From Bacillota bacterium (GTDB lineage Bacteria; Bacillota; Clostridia; Acetivibrionales; DSM-1351), in contig JAEWMS010000055.1 in assembly GCA_023393115.1 (NCBI GenBank), forward strand, positions 66,323-130,322: a DNA stretch of 64,000 bases, written 5' to 3'. Every line of letters starts with the position of its first letter. The stretch's first letter is position 1. Below are positions 43,702 to 53,051 of the stretch, one piece after another. Position numbers and translations under genes: made by a program. The notes beneath the pieces were generated by a model. It was not told the DNA's origin. It searched no databases and saw only the letters and a program-made list of their open reading frames with translations.

Positions 43702-43820
43702 GATTAAAACATTTAACCTATGCTGGAGCATGGAAAAAGTTTGAGCCGGTATGGAACTATATTGTTAAACATGAAATGTTTCAAAATGCCAGAAAAGTAT
43801 TGGAATACACTTTAAAATGA
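43698..43820 (+). CDS. Possible 40-residue coupled microprotein
   Basis: A 40-codon frame whose ATG overlaps the stop of the symporter gene (ATGA), so translation could be coupled. The product is basic and aromatic-rich (AGAWKKFEPVWNYIVKH) and ends with a helix. It may be the leftover C-terminus of a larger gene lost by deletion. A terminator follows 28 bases later. No family is recognised. Confidence 0.4.
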   Translation: MRLKHLTYAGAWKKFEPVWNYIVKHEMFQNARKVLEYTLK

Positions 43821-43847
43821 ACAAATCTGACCTGTCAATGGTATGAT

Positions 43848-43887
43848 AAAAAGACAGAAGCCAGAATATACTGCCTCTGCCTTTTTT
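43848..43887 (+). terminator. Terminator of the GH36-like/symporter operon
   Basis: An imperfect stem (AAAAAGACAGAAGCCAG with CTGCCTCTGCCTTTTTT) is followed by a T run at 43882-43887, downstream of the symporter and its small overlapping frame. Confidence 0.65.
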
Positions 43888-43956
43888 AAGATACCTTTAT
43901 TAGTTAAATCTGCTCCTTAAAAAACTATTTATACAGTAAGTTAATACATTTAGCTT

Positions 43957-44622
43957 TTACGATTTCTTAACTTCCTGTTTGCCTGTTACCTTACTCTTAT
44001 CATCCATCTTAAATGATTTCTTTATTTCATCCGATGTAAAGTACACGTTTCCATCCACGGTAGCATCAACCAACTCAAAGTCTGCAACGTTAACATAGAG
44101 ATCGCCCTTAAATGTCCCGTGCTGAATGCTTGCTTTAGGGCTATTAATAGTAAACTTGGGTGCTGTCAAAGTATACCTTGCAGTAATTTTACGGTCTGCA
44201 TCCTGTGAATATAAAGCAACCTTTCTTTGTATTATATCTTTTCCGGCGTCGTCCTTCTTTCCATTCTTGTATTCACCATCAAGAGATATATCCTTATTAA
44301 TAGTTAAATCTTTTGTCAATGCAATTATCCACGTACCATTAGTACCTATTGCTTTTATAAAGGCGTCGGGATTATTAACGATTGACGCTGAACTAATTGC
44401 ATCAGCTGTAGGTGTTCCTGCTGCAGGGGTTGTTGCAGCTGCAGTGGTACCGGCAGCAGTTGTACCGGCTGCGGTGGTTCCTGCTGCAGTGGTAACAGCC
44501 GCAGTGGTAGGCGTTGTTGTTTCTGACGAAGTACCTTCTTGATCATCCTTTTTTGCACAGCCTGTAGACATTGCAATTGTAAGTACTAAAACCAGTGCAA
44601 TTAATGTTTTCTTATTTTTCAT
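43957..44622 (-). CDS. Lipoprotein with Thr/Ala-rich repeat linker
   Basis: A 221-residue secreted lipoprotein. The signal peptide ends at a lipobox (MSTGC, Cys about residue 22). Residues about 35-75 are a Thr/Ala/Gly linker with the five-residue unit TTAAG repeated about four times. The C-terminal domain (about 80-221) looks like a short beta-solenoid with KFTINSPKASIQHG and VDGNVYF turns. Function unknown; likely displayed on the outer membrane face. AGGAGG and the ATG at 44622 set the start. Not linked to a neighbour operon. Confidence 0.75.
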   Translation of the reverse strand: MKNKKTLIALVLVLTIAMSTGCAKKDDQEGTSSETTTPTTAAVTTAAGTTAAGTTAAGTTAAATTPAAGTPTADAISSASIVNNPDAFIKAIGTNGTWIIALTKDLTINKDISLDGEYKNGKKDDAGKDIIQRKVALYSQDADRKITARYTLTAPKFTINSPKASIQHGTFKGDLYVNVADFELVDATVDGNVYFTSDEIKKSFKMDDKSKVTGKQEVKKS

Positions 44623-44822
44623 GCTCAAAACCTCCTAGATTTTATGGTATTTACCAATGTTTAGTATTACCATAAATTTAGAAATTATTTAGAAATTATT
44701 TTGTGAAATAACATATATTGAATCTTTTAAAGGTGTATTCAATAAAAAATTATTGTATTTATTCAAATAACTATATATTATTGAGGATGAATTTATTTTT
44801 ACAAATAACGGAGTTCAAGTAT

Positions 44823-45788
44823 ATGAATCTTTTTTTAGCACCTATTCAAGGAATGACAACGGCATTTTACAGAAACGCATTTGAAAGGATTTTTGGAGGA
44901 ATTGACGCATATTACTCGCCGTTTATAGCTACGGCCGAAAATAAAAAAATCAGTACTTCGCAATTAAAGGACATTCTTCCGGAACATAATGATTCGACTG
45001 TAAAATTGATACCACAGCTTCTTGGAAATAATGGAGACGATTTCAGGCTTTTTGCATCGGTTATAACAGATATGGGCTATAAGGAAATAAACTGGAATAT
45101 TGGTTGTCCCTTCCCCATGGTAACTAATAAGAAAAAGGGATCGGGCATCCTTCCGTATCATGATATGATTAAGAGTTTTCTTGAAATTGTTTGCCGTGAT
45201 ATACCCTATACATTAACAGTGAAAATGAGACTGGGAATGAATAATCTCGAAGAAGGTTTGCGTGTTATTGAAATATTGAATCAATATCCTCTTGGTGAAA
45301 TAATTATACACGCCAGGACAGGTATACAAATGTATACCGGCAAAGTTGATCTGAATTCCTTTAAGGCTCTTGCTTCAGTAAGTAGACATAAAGTAACCTA
45401 CAACGGAGATATATTTTCCTATGACGACTTTGATCGAATTGGCCGACAGCTTCCAGATATAACAGGCTTTATGCTTGGCAGAGGAGCACTTTGCAATCCG
45501 TTTCTTCCCTCTGAAATTAAAGGTAAGACTTTTTCTTCTGAGGAAAAAATGAAAATGCTAAAGCTGTTTCATGATGATATTTATGACTATTATAAGAGTA
45601 TATTATCAGGAGAAAAGCATTTACTTGATAAAATGAAAGAGTTCTGGTCGTATATGTCTGTTCACACTGACAGTGACGGTAAACTGATGAAGAATATTAA
45701 GAAATGCCATACCTCAAAGAATTATTTACAAGTTATAAACAAAATCCTCGATTCTTCATCAGGCTGGAAGGAGACTCCACTCAGGTAA
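44823..45788 (+). CDS. tRNA-dihydrouridine synthase family protein
   Basis: A 321-residue FMN-dependent TIM-barrel enzyme that reduces uridine to dihydrouridine in tRNA. It starts with LAPIQGMTTAFYR, the catalytic Cys is in NIGCPFPMV (about residue 97), then KMRLGM, IIHARTG, YNGDIFSYDDF and MLGRGALCNPF complete the FMN and tRNA sites. Length fits bacterial Dus proteins, but the sequence is of a divergent branch. GGAG precedes the ATG at 44823. Converges on mnmD. Confidence 0.87.
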   Translation: MNLFLAPIQGMTTAFYRNAFERIFGGIDAYYSPFIATAENKKISTSQLKDILPEHNDSTVKLIPQLLGNNGDDFRLFASVITDMGYKEINWNIGCPFPMVTNKKKGSGILPYHDMIKSFLEIVCRDIPYTLTVKMRLGMNNLEEGLRVIEILNQYPLGEIIIHARTGIQMYTGKVDLNSFKALASVSRHKVTYNGDIFSYDDFDRIGRQLPDITGFMLGRGALCNPFLPSEIKGKTFSSEEKMKMLKLFHDDIYDYYKSILSGEKHLLDKMKEFWSYMSVHTDSDGKLMKNIKKCHTSKNYLQVINKILDSSSGWKETPLR

Positions 45789-45822
45789 TCGTGTTAGCTA
45801 ATCTAAGTGCCCTTACCTAGTC

Positions 45823-45889
45823 GTTCCTTTACCTTGCGGTACCTTTTACCCTGTAGTTCCTTTTACTCTGTAATGCCTTTTACCCCGTG
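45823..45889. repeat. 17-bp tandem repeat at the mnmD stop codon
   Basis: Four degenerate copies lie at 45823-45838, 45839-45855, 45856-45872 and 45873-45889 (GTACCTTTTACCCTGTA and close variants). The mnmD stop is inside the third copy, so the repeat supplies the last nine codons of that gene and its 3' flank. Confidence 0.75.
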
Positions 45890-46570
45890 TAGTACTTCGT
45901 TTTTTCCACCGCAGCCGGGAAGCTTTTCCAACGTAAAGCCTGCTTCCCTGAGGGCAGTCTTTACCACCCCTGCAACGGTAAAAGTAGCACATGTACCTTC
46001 CGGTTTTGTTTTTTTACCGATTTCCATAAGTAATTCCGGTCTCCATATTAAAGGATTTTTCTTGGGACTGTGACCGTCAAGGAACCAGACATCGCAAGGC
46101 TTCTCCAAGGCTTTAACCATGTCCAGTGCTTCGCCTATATACAGGTTAATATTTATCCTTCCAAAGCCTTGCGCAATACTCATTTTATGCCAGCCACCCA
46201 CAGAAATATCAATGTTTCGATATTCTTCCACAAGTAAATCTATTTTTTCACCAACCCGTTCTCTGAATCCATCCAGTATGTTAAGCATCCGTTCATGACT
46301 CATAGGGTACAGTTCAACAGAGTTATATTCTATTGTAGTATTTTTCAAACAACTCTTGTCCAGAAATTCCATAAGAGAAATTACAACACGGCCTGCTCCA
46401 AAGCCTGTTTCACCGATTACAAAGGAAGTTTCGGCCTCTGCTGCTCTCTTAATCCGTTCAGTAAGGTTGTTGTTCCTGAAATAAATTTGCTGTGACTCAT
46501 CCAACGCATTAACCACATCGAAATAACGGTCATCAAAATGTTCATTTACGAGGTTTGATGGTATTAACAT
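45863..46570 (-). CDS. mnmD: MnmD-like tRNA methyltransferase (MnmC methyltransferase domain)
   Basis: A 235-residue SAM-dependent methyltransferase like the N-terminal domain of MnmC, which methylates 5-aminomethyl-2-thiouridine at the tRNA wobble position. HFDDRYFD near residue 10, the SAM loop GETGFGAGRVVISLMEF (about 52), VELYPM and FLDGHSPKKNPLIW (about 165), and a glycine-rich GCGGKNEVLHG near the C-terminus fit MnmD. There is no oxidase domain, as in most Firmicutes. AAGGAAAG precedes the ATG. The C-terminus is formed by a tandem repeat. Confidence 0.85.
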   Translation of the reverse strand: MLIPSNLVNEHFDDRYFDVVNALDESQQIYFRNNNLTERIKRAAEAETSFVIGETGFGAGRVVISLMEFLDKSCLKNTTIEYNSVELYPMSHERMLNILDGFRERVGEKIDLLVEEYRNIDISVGGWHKMSIAQGFGRININLYIGEALDMVKALEKPCDVWFLDGHSPKKNPLIWRPELLMEIGKKTKPEGTCATFTVAGVVKTALREAGFTLEKLPGCGGKNEVLHGVKGITE

Positions 46571-46596
46571 ATATTACACTTTCCTTCTCTTTATTT

Positions 46597-47214
46597 TTAC
46601 ACCTTTGTTTTGCTATATCTTAGCGGGATAGCTATTTTTCGATTAAACACTGCTATGATGGGACCCATAAAAAACGCAGTGATAACCGTCCCTATTCCTA
46701 CTGTAGCTCCAAGCAAAAAGCCGATTAATGTACAAATAAAATCCGAGCCTATTCTGCAGTACTGAAAGCGTGCCACCTTCTTTTCCGACAATATAAGAGC
46801 AACCGCATCATAGGTTGATACTCCCAAATCCCCCGTAAAATACAGAGCCGATCCAAAACTGATTATTATTATACCAATAAGCAGAAAAACAATTTTAATT
46901 ACTATTGTCGGATTTGGAATCAACGTATCAAAAAGCCAGGAGGAAAACTGTACAACATAACCTAACAGAAATATGTTGATAAATGTACCAAGACCTATCT
47001 TTTTACGATCAATAAAGAAAACAACCACCAGCATCAGTAGATTCAATATGGAATAAAAAGTTCCATAGCCTAGAGGTATATGCATGGAGATACCATGCGC
47101 AAGTACCTGGAATGGATCCATTCCAAAGGCTGAAAAATTGAACATACCAACACTAAACCCTGCTATCAGAACGCCAAATATGGTCATTACAATTCGTCTG
47201 CTTTTCTCGTTCAT
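46597..47214 (-). CDS. YczE-type integral membrane protein
   Basis: A 205-residue membrane protein with five hydrophobic segments of the YczE/YitT-like family. SAFGMDPFQVLAHG near residue 30 and DLGVSTYDAVAL near residue 130 are repeated family motifs. No enzymatic activity is known; B. subtilis YczE supports polyketide/peptide antibiotic production in an undefined way. GGGGAG precedes the ATG. It lies 26 bases after the mnmD start, divergent in no sense: both are on the minus strand with this gene upstream. Confidence 0.8.
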   Translation of the reverse strand: MNEKSRRIVMTIFGVLIAGFSVGMFNFSAFGMDPFQVLAHGISMHIPLGYGTFYSILNLLMLVVVFFIDRKKIGLGTFINIFLLGYVVQFSSWLFDTLIPNPTIVIKIVFLLIGIIIISFGSALYFTGDLGVSTYDAVALILSEKKVARFQYCRIGSDFICTLIGFLLGATVGIGTVITAFFMGPIIAVFNRKIAIPLRYSKTKV

Positions 47215-47401
47215 TTTACTCCCCTTATTTTATCCCTATAATTAATAATAATCAACTTAGAAACCCAATGCAAAATGCATTATGTCTACTTCAAGACAGT
47301 AACTTAATCTTTTACACAAAGAACTATACTAAATGAATCCTGATTAGTTGTCAACTCTCAGGCATACTTGCTGTTGTTTAATATAACTTTTTACAGTAAA
47401 A

Positions 47402-47440
47402 CTCCTTCCCGACTTTATATTACCATTGATCAGGAAGGAG
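47402..47440 (-). terminator. Candidate terminator after the GH3 gene
   Basis: CTCCTTCC (47402-47409) pairs with GGAAGGAG (47433-47440) across a 23-base loop and is followed on the minus strand by TTTTACTG, 40 bases past the GH3 stop. The long loop lowers confidence. Confidence 0.45.
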
Positions 47441-47479
47441 CTATTAACTAAAACAGGTCAAAAAACTCGTGACAGTTCA

Positions 47480-49549
47480 TTACAGCTTTATTGTACCCAT
47501 TATTAAATCTTCGTTTCGGGAGCTGGTTCCAATGTATACCTCATGTTCCATATGTTCTAGCTCCATTTTGTTTGTTTTTTCATTGAAGAAGCACAGTTTC
47601 TCAACAGGGCAGGATATGGTCACTTCCCTCTCCTCGCCCGGTTTCAGACTTACCCTGCTAAAACCTCTAAGGACCTTAACCGGCCTGTCTATATAAGATT
47701 TACCGAAACCAACGTACATTTGAAGCACTTCGGTACCTTCAAGCTTACCGGTATTCTTTATTTTACAGGTTGCAGATACCCTATCTCCTTCAACTGCAAA
47801 GGAAGCATCAGATACCTGGAAGGTAGTATAAGACAAACCAAAGCCATAAGGAAGAAGCGGCTTAATACCTTCTTTTTCAAGCTTTGCATATCCATGATAA
47901 TAATCATAATGCTGTTTGGTAGTATCCCAGTCCACTTGAGGCAGATCACTCTCGTTATATGGTAGAACAAACGGAAGCTTTCCGCTTGGATTTACATCAC
48001 CGAACAGGATTTCGGCTAATGCTTTCCCACCTTCCATTCCCGGGTAATATGCCATGAGTATGGCGCTTACGCAGTCCTTCCATTCAGTTATCATAATCAT
48101 GTTGCCACCGATTAATACTGCGGCAGAATTCTTATTCACAGGTCCAACAGCTTTAATCAGGTCAATTTCATTCTTGTGAAGGCCCAGAGAGAATCTACGG
48201 TCTCCTCCCATTGTACCGGTATAGCCAGCAGCTTCATCCTCAGATACAAACTCACCCTCATCATTGTAATCGTAACCTACAACAAAGACTACAGCGTCAG
48301 CCTCTTTAGCAAGGGCTTTAGCTTTTTCATGATCCTCTCCTCTGTAGTAAATAACTTCGGTATCAGGTGAAACCATCTTCAATCCCTGAATCGGTGAAAT
48401 TACATAAGGAGGTCTTACCCAGCTGGAACCATGGTCTCCTATAGGTTCCAATTCTCCTAATGCTCCAAGAACGAGAAGCTTCTTAGTCTGTCTCTTATTT
48501 AATGGAAGAACATTGTCCTGATTTTTCAGCAGTGTTATTCCTTTTCTTGCACTTTCCAGAGCCAGTGAAATATGTTCCTTGCAGGCTAAAACCGATGTGT
48601 CACCCTCTTTTTCATGTTGGCTTGTAAATGCCAGCAAGGTGCGAATTATACGCAGTGCTGAATCATTTATTTTTTCCTCGGGTACAAGACCATCCTTTAC
48701 TGCCTGCAGTAATTTGTCTCCGAAGTACATAGTATGTGCCATCTCAATATTCTGACCGCCCTTTGCAGCTTCAATTGTATCCTTGACACCCCAGTAGAAG
48801 TCACTCATTACAAAGCCGTCAAAATCCCATTCCTCTTTAAGTACTTCATTTAAAAGATAATTATGATGTCCGCAGTGAGTTCCCTTATACAGATTGTAGG
48901 AACTCATAACGCTTGCAGCTCCTGCATCAATGCAGTCCTTAAAGTGCGCCAGATAGACCTCACGTTCGGTTCTCTTGTCACACTCAACACTAACCTTGAA
49001 TCGCGAATTTTCCATTTGGTTAAAGGCATAATGTTTGATACAAGCGATTACATCTTCACTTTGTACACCACGAACCAGGGCAGAACCCATCTGTCCGAGA
49101 TGAAAGGATTCCTCACCGTAGGTTTCCTGACTTCTTCCCCAGCCGGGATTATACGGAAGATTAATGCAAACGCCTCCAAACAGATTTCCATTAAAGGCTC
49201 GGATTTCTTTTCCTATAGCATGACCAATTTTTTCCTCCAGTTCGGTATCGAAGCTTGCGCCTCTCAACATGGATACAGGGAAGCAGGTGGTTTTACCATT
49301 ACCGCATACCACCCCTCTTGGACCGTCACAGAACAGCATTGGCGGAAGTTTTACACGTTCAATACCACCGGCGGGATAGGGAAAATAATTATAATGCAAA
49401 TTATCCGGGTCTTTGGACATGTTTTCCATTTCCTGTTCCAGACTCATTGCTCCGCCCATTAGCCAAACCTTTTCATCCAGGGTCAAACTGTCCAAAATAT
49501 TTCTGGCTTTTTTAGTGAATCCTAATCTGTATTCCTTAGTACACTTCAT
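47480..49549 (-). CDS. GH3 family beta-glycosidase
   Basis: A 689-residue cytoplasmic glycoside hydrolase of family 3 (no signal peptide). The barrel domain has DGPRGV near residue 80, CIKHYAFNQ near 185 and the nucleophile Asp in FVMSDFYWG near 250; the alpha/beta sandwich (about 330-540) and a C-terminal fibronectin-like domain (about 590-689; GTEVLQMYVG) follow. Likely cleaves beta-glucosides or related beta-glycosides taken up from plant polysaccharides. AAGGAGG precedes the ATG. It is divergent from an AraC regulator, its probable activator. Confidence 0.9.
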   Translation of the reverse strand: MKCTKEYRLGFTKKARNILDSLTLDEKVWLMGGAMSLEQEMENMSKDPDNLHYNYFPYPAGGIERVKLPPMLFCDGPRGVVCGNGKTTCFPVSMLRGASFDTELEEKIGHAIGKEIRAFNGNLFGGVCINLPYNPGWGRSQETYGEESFHLGQMGSALVRGVQSEDVIACIKHYAFNQMENSRFKVSVECDKRTEREVYLAHFKDCIDAGAASVMSSYNLYKGTHCGHHNYLLNEVLKEEWDFDGFVMSDFYWGVKDTIEAAKGGQNIEMAHTMYFGDKLLQAVKDGLVPEEKINDSALRIIRTLLAFTSQHEKEGDTSVLACKEHISLALESARKGITLLKNQDNVLPLNKRQTKKLLVLGALGELEPIGDHGSSWVRPPYVISPIQGLKMVSPDTEVIYYRGEDHEKAKALAKEADAVVFVVGYDYNDEGEFVSEDEAAGYTGTMGGDRRFSLGLHKNEIDLIKAVGPVNKNSAAVLIGGNMIMITEWKDCVSAILMAYYPGMEGGKALAEILFGDVNPSGKLPFVLPYNESDLPQVDWDTTKQHYDYYHGYAKLEKEGIKPLLPYGFGLSYTTFQVSDASFAVEGDRVSATCKIKNTGKLEGTEVLQMYVGFGKSYIDRPVKVLRGFSRVSLKPGEEREVTISCPVEKLCFFNEKTNKMELEHMEHEVYIGTSSRNEDLIMGTIKL

Positions 49550-49707
49550 CCCAAATACCTCCTTTTCAATCGCCTTACATATATAATAATATATTTTTTT
49601 ATTAGAACTATCTCGCAATATATTAACAGGATATGGACATAGATTGCTATGCAATGGTATATTTAAAGAAAGTAATTCAAGGAAATTTTAAGTACCGGAG
49701 AGATGCC

Positions 49708-50505
49708 ATGTATCCTTATTACGAGACAATAAACTCAGATGAACCAACTGCATTCAAAATACTATTTGAAGAGAATTTTTCCTTCCCGGCCCATCTGCAT
49801 TCACATATTGAATTAATGTATATAATTGACGGTAGTGTAACTGTATCGGTAAACGACAGTAAAATGGATCTGAAAAAAGGTGATATTGCTGTATGTTTTC
49901 CTAATGATATACACAGCTATAACAACACCGAGGAATCCAAGCTAATGATACTTATATTTTCTCCTGACATTATTATGGGATATTTCAGTGAGCGTATGGG
50001 TAAGACCCTTGATGTTCCTTTTTTTGAGGATGGAACATACCCTGACGATGTAAAAGCCTTGCTTAAAATGGTTATGGAGGAAGGACTTAATGACAGGAAT
50101 GAATTTGTCATTAAAGGACTTCTTTACTCAATATTCGGAAATCTGGATAAATATTTTGTTTTTAGGGACGGAAAACAGCTTCATGATACAACAATTCAGA
50201 AGCTGTTGAGATATATCGGAAATCACTTCTGTGAAAACATTACCCTGGATAGTGTAGCTAAAGATTTAGGATTCAGTAAATTCCATATTTCCAGGCTGTT
50301 TAATCATAAAATTGGTGAACAATTTAATGATTATGTTAACAAACTCCGAATAAATATGGCGCAGAGCCTTTTGACAGGCTCAGACCAAAGTATTTCAAAT
50401 ATAGCGTTGGAGTGCGGCTTTGACAGCATAAGAAACTTTAACAGGGTGTTTAAAACATACAACAATACAAATCCTACAGCCTTCAGGAAGGATAGGAAAA
50501 GGTAA
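49708..50505 (+). CDS. AraC-family regulator with cupin sensor
   Basis: A 265-residue regulator. An N-terminal cupin-type sugar-binding domain (FPAHLHSHIELMYIIDG near residue 25, then KKGDIAVCFPNDIH) is followed by two helix-turn-helix motifs at the C-terminus (VAKDLGFSKFHISRLF and ALECGFDSIRNFNRVFK, then NPTAFRK). GGAGAG precedes the ATG at 49708. It faces away from the GH3 gene over a shared 158-base control region, so sugar-dependent control of that gene is likely. Confidence 0.88.
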   Translation: MYPYYETINSDEPTAFKILFEENFSFPAHLHSHIELMYIIDGSVTVSVNDSKMDLKKGDIAVCFPNDIHSYNNTEESKLMILIFSPDIIMGYFSERMGKTLDVPFFEDGTYPDDVKALLKMVMEEGLNDRNEFVIKGLLYSIFGNLDKYFVFRDGKQLHDTTIQKLLRYIGNHFCENITLDSVAKDLGFSKFHISRLFNHKIGEQFNDYVNKLRINMAQSLLTGSDQSISNIALECGFDSIRNFNRVFKTYNNTNPTAFRKDRKR

Positions 50506-50511
50506 TTAAAT

Positions 50512-51084
50512 TTATATACTTGATATAATTGTTTTCAAGTAATCACTTAATAATGCAATTGAAACTTCCATAGATAAGCTTTTATATAGCTTAACAACTT
50601 TACTGTCCTTACTTGAGTCATCACTTTTTTGTATCACCTCAGATAACTTGTTAAGTAAATCATTAGTTTCAATTATTTCCCTGCTAGTTCTTTGATTAGC
50701 TGCACCTATGCTATTAGCCATTGTATCTAGCTTTTTTACAATAAGTAAAAGCAAACTTTTTAATTCACCTAAATCGTTGGAGTTTGGGTTGTTGTTTTTT
50801 AAATAATCAACAACCTCTTTATGTACTTCATCTTTTATATCACCGCTTATTTTTTTCTCCTTTTTCCTCTTAGGATGGATGAAAAGCCTTGGAGTAGCCG
50901 CTGCACCTTTTACCCCACTCAATAAATCTCCAAATGAGCCTATAGCACTTCCTATAACAGAGCCGATAAGGTTTGTAGAAAGGTTATCATCATCAGAAAT
51001 GGGATATGCATTCAATAACCCGGTAATTGCTATTAAAGCTTTTCTTTCATATATATCACTGTTTTTATAAGGTATGTTCGGCAT
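50512..51084 (-). CDS. Hypothetical protein with glycine-rich and helical segments
   Basis: A 190-residue protein without a recognised domain. A Gly/Ser-rich hydrophobic stretch (LIGSVIGSAIGSFGDLL, about residues 40-57) is followed by a basic patch and a long helical C-terminal half. AAAGGAG precedes the ATG at 51084. The hydrophobic segment could insert into membrane, as in some bacteriocin- or toxin-like proteins, but there is no immunity-like neighbour. Ends six bases from the AraC stop (convergent). Confidence 0.55.
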   Translation of the reverse strand: MPNIPYKNSDIYERKALIAITGLLNAYPISDDDNLSTNLIGSVIGSAIGSFGDLLSGVKGAAATPRLFIHPKRKKEKKISGDIKDEVHKEVVDYLKNNNPNSNDLGELKSLLLLIVKKLDTMANSIGAANQRTSREIIETNDLLNKLSEVIQKSDDSSKDSKVVKLYKSLSMEVSIALLSDYLKTIISSI

Positions 51085-51191
51085 TATATATACTCCTTTC
51101 ATAGAATTCTTATTCTATACATAAAAGGAATATCCTGCCGTTTTGCTAATTTATATTGAACGCACCTACAAAAAAGGACATAACTATGTGA

Positions 51192-52169
51192 TCATCTCTC
51201 AACTATCGCCTCAGGCACAGATAGATCTTCATTCGTCCGGTATAGCTCACGTATCTCGTAAAAGTTTTCATCTGCAGCGCAAGTAAGCCGTGCCATTTCA
51301 TCCAGCAGAGCAAAATCTCCTTCTGACAGCTCACTGTCCTTTGCATAAACGAGGCGCCAGGGTTTCCAGTCCAGCCCCTTACAAATACGGACAAGAAATG
51401 GAACAGTTTCGATTTTGTTCAGCGATGCAAAATCCCGGAGCAGTTGACCTCTAATAAACCAAAGACCATACAGAGATTCAACACCCCATTCTGGTCTGAT
51501 TGGACAGCCAATACCAAAATCCTCGGGGCTGGCATTACCTTCACGACATATTTTCCATGCCTGTCCTGCAGTGATAAACTCATCAGGTTTCAGGTCATGG
51601 GGGTTAAACCGTTTAATCCTCTTTATTTTTTCATTCAGACTATTTTCTGTACAGTTATCACTAATATTTTTCAGTCCCCAGTTAATGACAGAACTCTGTT
51701 GAAACGGATCGAGCTGAGGATCAGCCATAACCCACCTGCTTCCATCCCAGTACTCACAAACCCAATGATCCTCGTATTTTCCGTCCCAACCAAAGTAAAC
51801 TGCAAAACCACATCTGCTTCTGGCAGGTATTCCTTTAGCCCTCAGGAATGCACACATTAATGTTGCAAACTCCCTGCAGCATGCTATTACCCTGTTACGG
51901 GGATGCCTCGGAATTGCAAGGCTGGTACTATCTATTTCGAGGGCTTTATCAAGCAAATCCTCCATGTAGGCTGTTTTTTGGGGATATTCGTGGTCCGGGT
52001 CATAAGTCTCTCCGTAAAGCCCGACCCACCTATCATGCACAATTAAGCCTTGTACTACTTGATAAATTACCTCCGGACTGTCAGGCAGCCACTCAATAAA
52101 TTCTTTGTACTTTTCAAGACCGGTAATTTTCCCCGGTTCACTATAGTATTTTAATATATCTGCTATCAA
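51192..52169 (-). CDS. Transglutaminase-like protein
   Basis: A 325-residue cytoplasmic protein with a transglutaminase-like core: Cys in ACCREFATLM (about residue 97), His in EDHWVCEYW (about 134) and Asp in MADPQLDP (about 149). Such proteins act as proteases, amidases or cross-linkers, or are inactive; the substrate is unknown. The start is a TTG eight bases after GGGGGT. The AraC gene just upstream on the same strand may share its promoter and control it. Confidence 0.8.
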   Translation of the reverse strand: MIADILKYYSEPGKITGLEKYKEFIEWLPDSPEVIYQVVQGLIVHDRWVGLYGETYDPDHEYPQKTAYMEDLLDKALEIDSTSLAIPRHPRNRVIACCREFATLMCAFLRAKGIPARSRCGFAVYFGWDGKYEDHWVCEYWDGSRWVMADPQLDPFQQSSVINWGLKNISDNCTENSLNEKIKRIKRFNPHDLKPDEFITAGQAWKICREGNASPEDFGIGCPIRPEWGVESLYGLWFIRGQLLRDFASLNKIETVPFLVRICKGLDWKPWRLVYAKDSELSEGDFALLDEMARLTCAADENFYEIRELYRTNEDLSVPEAIVER

Positions 52170-52213
52170 TGCAGTGTACCCCCAATCTAGTAATTGTAAT
52201 CATAATCAATAAT

Positions 52214-52867
52214 CTATTTAATCGGTATTAATAACTTAAAGCTGTTAAAGTCCACCTCATATCCCAGACTTTTTGCATAACCAAATGTAGCGGTATAGGC
52301 ATCAGGTATACTTACAGCTACAGGGACCCAGGCCTGAAGAAAGGTTTGTGTCCTTATTCTTCTTACAGACATACCTGTAGGAATCTTATTTATAGAGCCT
52401 ATAGCACCATCAATATCCCATTTCGTCGCAATACACTCTATGCTGACAACATGAAAACTTTCACCCTGCAAGACACTATAATTCATTTGTTGCTCATTTG
52501 TGGCCACTGTAATATCAACTAGAGATAATCTTTTTAGAGGCGGTGGTTTGACACAGCGGTACTTGTTCGGGGTTATTCCGTAGACCCTTTTAAAAGCCCG
52601 GGTAAAAACATCATGGGATTCAAAACCATATTCCATGGCAACGCTGCATACTAATTTATTGCCGGCTGCTAAATCCTCAGCCGCCATAACCACTTTTCGC
52701 CTTAATATGTATTCCCCCACGGTATCTCCGGTTAATCTCTTAAACAAACGATAAAAATGCGGTACAGAAAATCCCGCTTCCCTGGATAAATCAAAAAGAC
52801 AAATGTCCCGGGTAATGTTCCTGTCGATATAATCCAAAGCCTTTAGAAGATTCTGATCTTTTGGCAT
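52214..52867 (-). CDS. AraC-family regulator with short C-terminal effector-like part
   Basis: A 217-residue regulator with an N-terminal AraC helix-turn-helix pair (LSREAGFSVPHFYRLFKRL and AMEYGFESHDVFTRAFKRVYG, ending ITPNKYR) and a C-terminal portion of about 100 residues that is shorter than a GyrI-like effector domain. GAGGTG sets the ATG at 52867. It is 45 bases upstream of the transglutaminase-like gene on the same strand. Confidence 0.83.
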   Translation of the reverse strand: MPKDQNLLKALDYIDRNITRDICLFDLSREAGFSVPHFYRLFKRLTGDTVGEYILRRKVVMAAEDLAAGNKLVCSVAMEYGFESHDVFTRAFKRVYGITPNKYRCVKPPPLKRLSLVDITVATNEQQMNYSVLQGESFHVVSIECIATKWDIDGAIGSINKIPTGMSVRRIRTQTFLQAWVPVAVSIPDAYTATFGYAKSLGYEVDFNSFKLLIPIK

Positions 52868-52993
52868 CAAATCACCTCGTATTTAATATAACATTTTAAA
52901 CTCATAGTTTCTCGACGATTATTATCATATTTTCATATAAAGCTACGCCTTGCAATTTTGTATTTTGTTACACTCTCTATACTTAAGCACATA

Positions 52994-53023
52994 TGTCAAA
53001 AGAGCCCGAAGGCTCTTTTGACA
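52994..53023 (-). terminator. Perfect hairpin terminator
   Basis: TGTCAAAAGAGCC (52994-53006) and GGCTCTTTTGACA (53011-53023) form a perfect 13-bp stem with a CGAA loop, 29 bases past the stop of the small membrane protein. The T run is inside the stem. Confidence 0.7.
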
Positions 53024-53051
53024 TAAATTTTACTATATTAATTTAGTATCT

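Noticed and set aside
44126..44542. Long open frame opposite the lipoprotein gene (Val/Ala rich)
   Set aside because: It is the mirror of the Thr/Ala repeat, has no ribosome site, and the lipoprotein frame has a signal peptide and lipobox.
45823..45889. CRISPR array or phage attachment site
   Set aside because: Short adjacent repeats with no spacers, and no integrase nearby.
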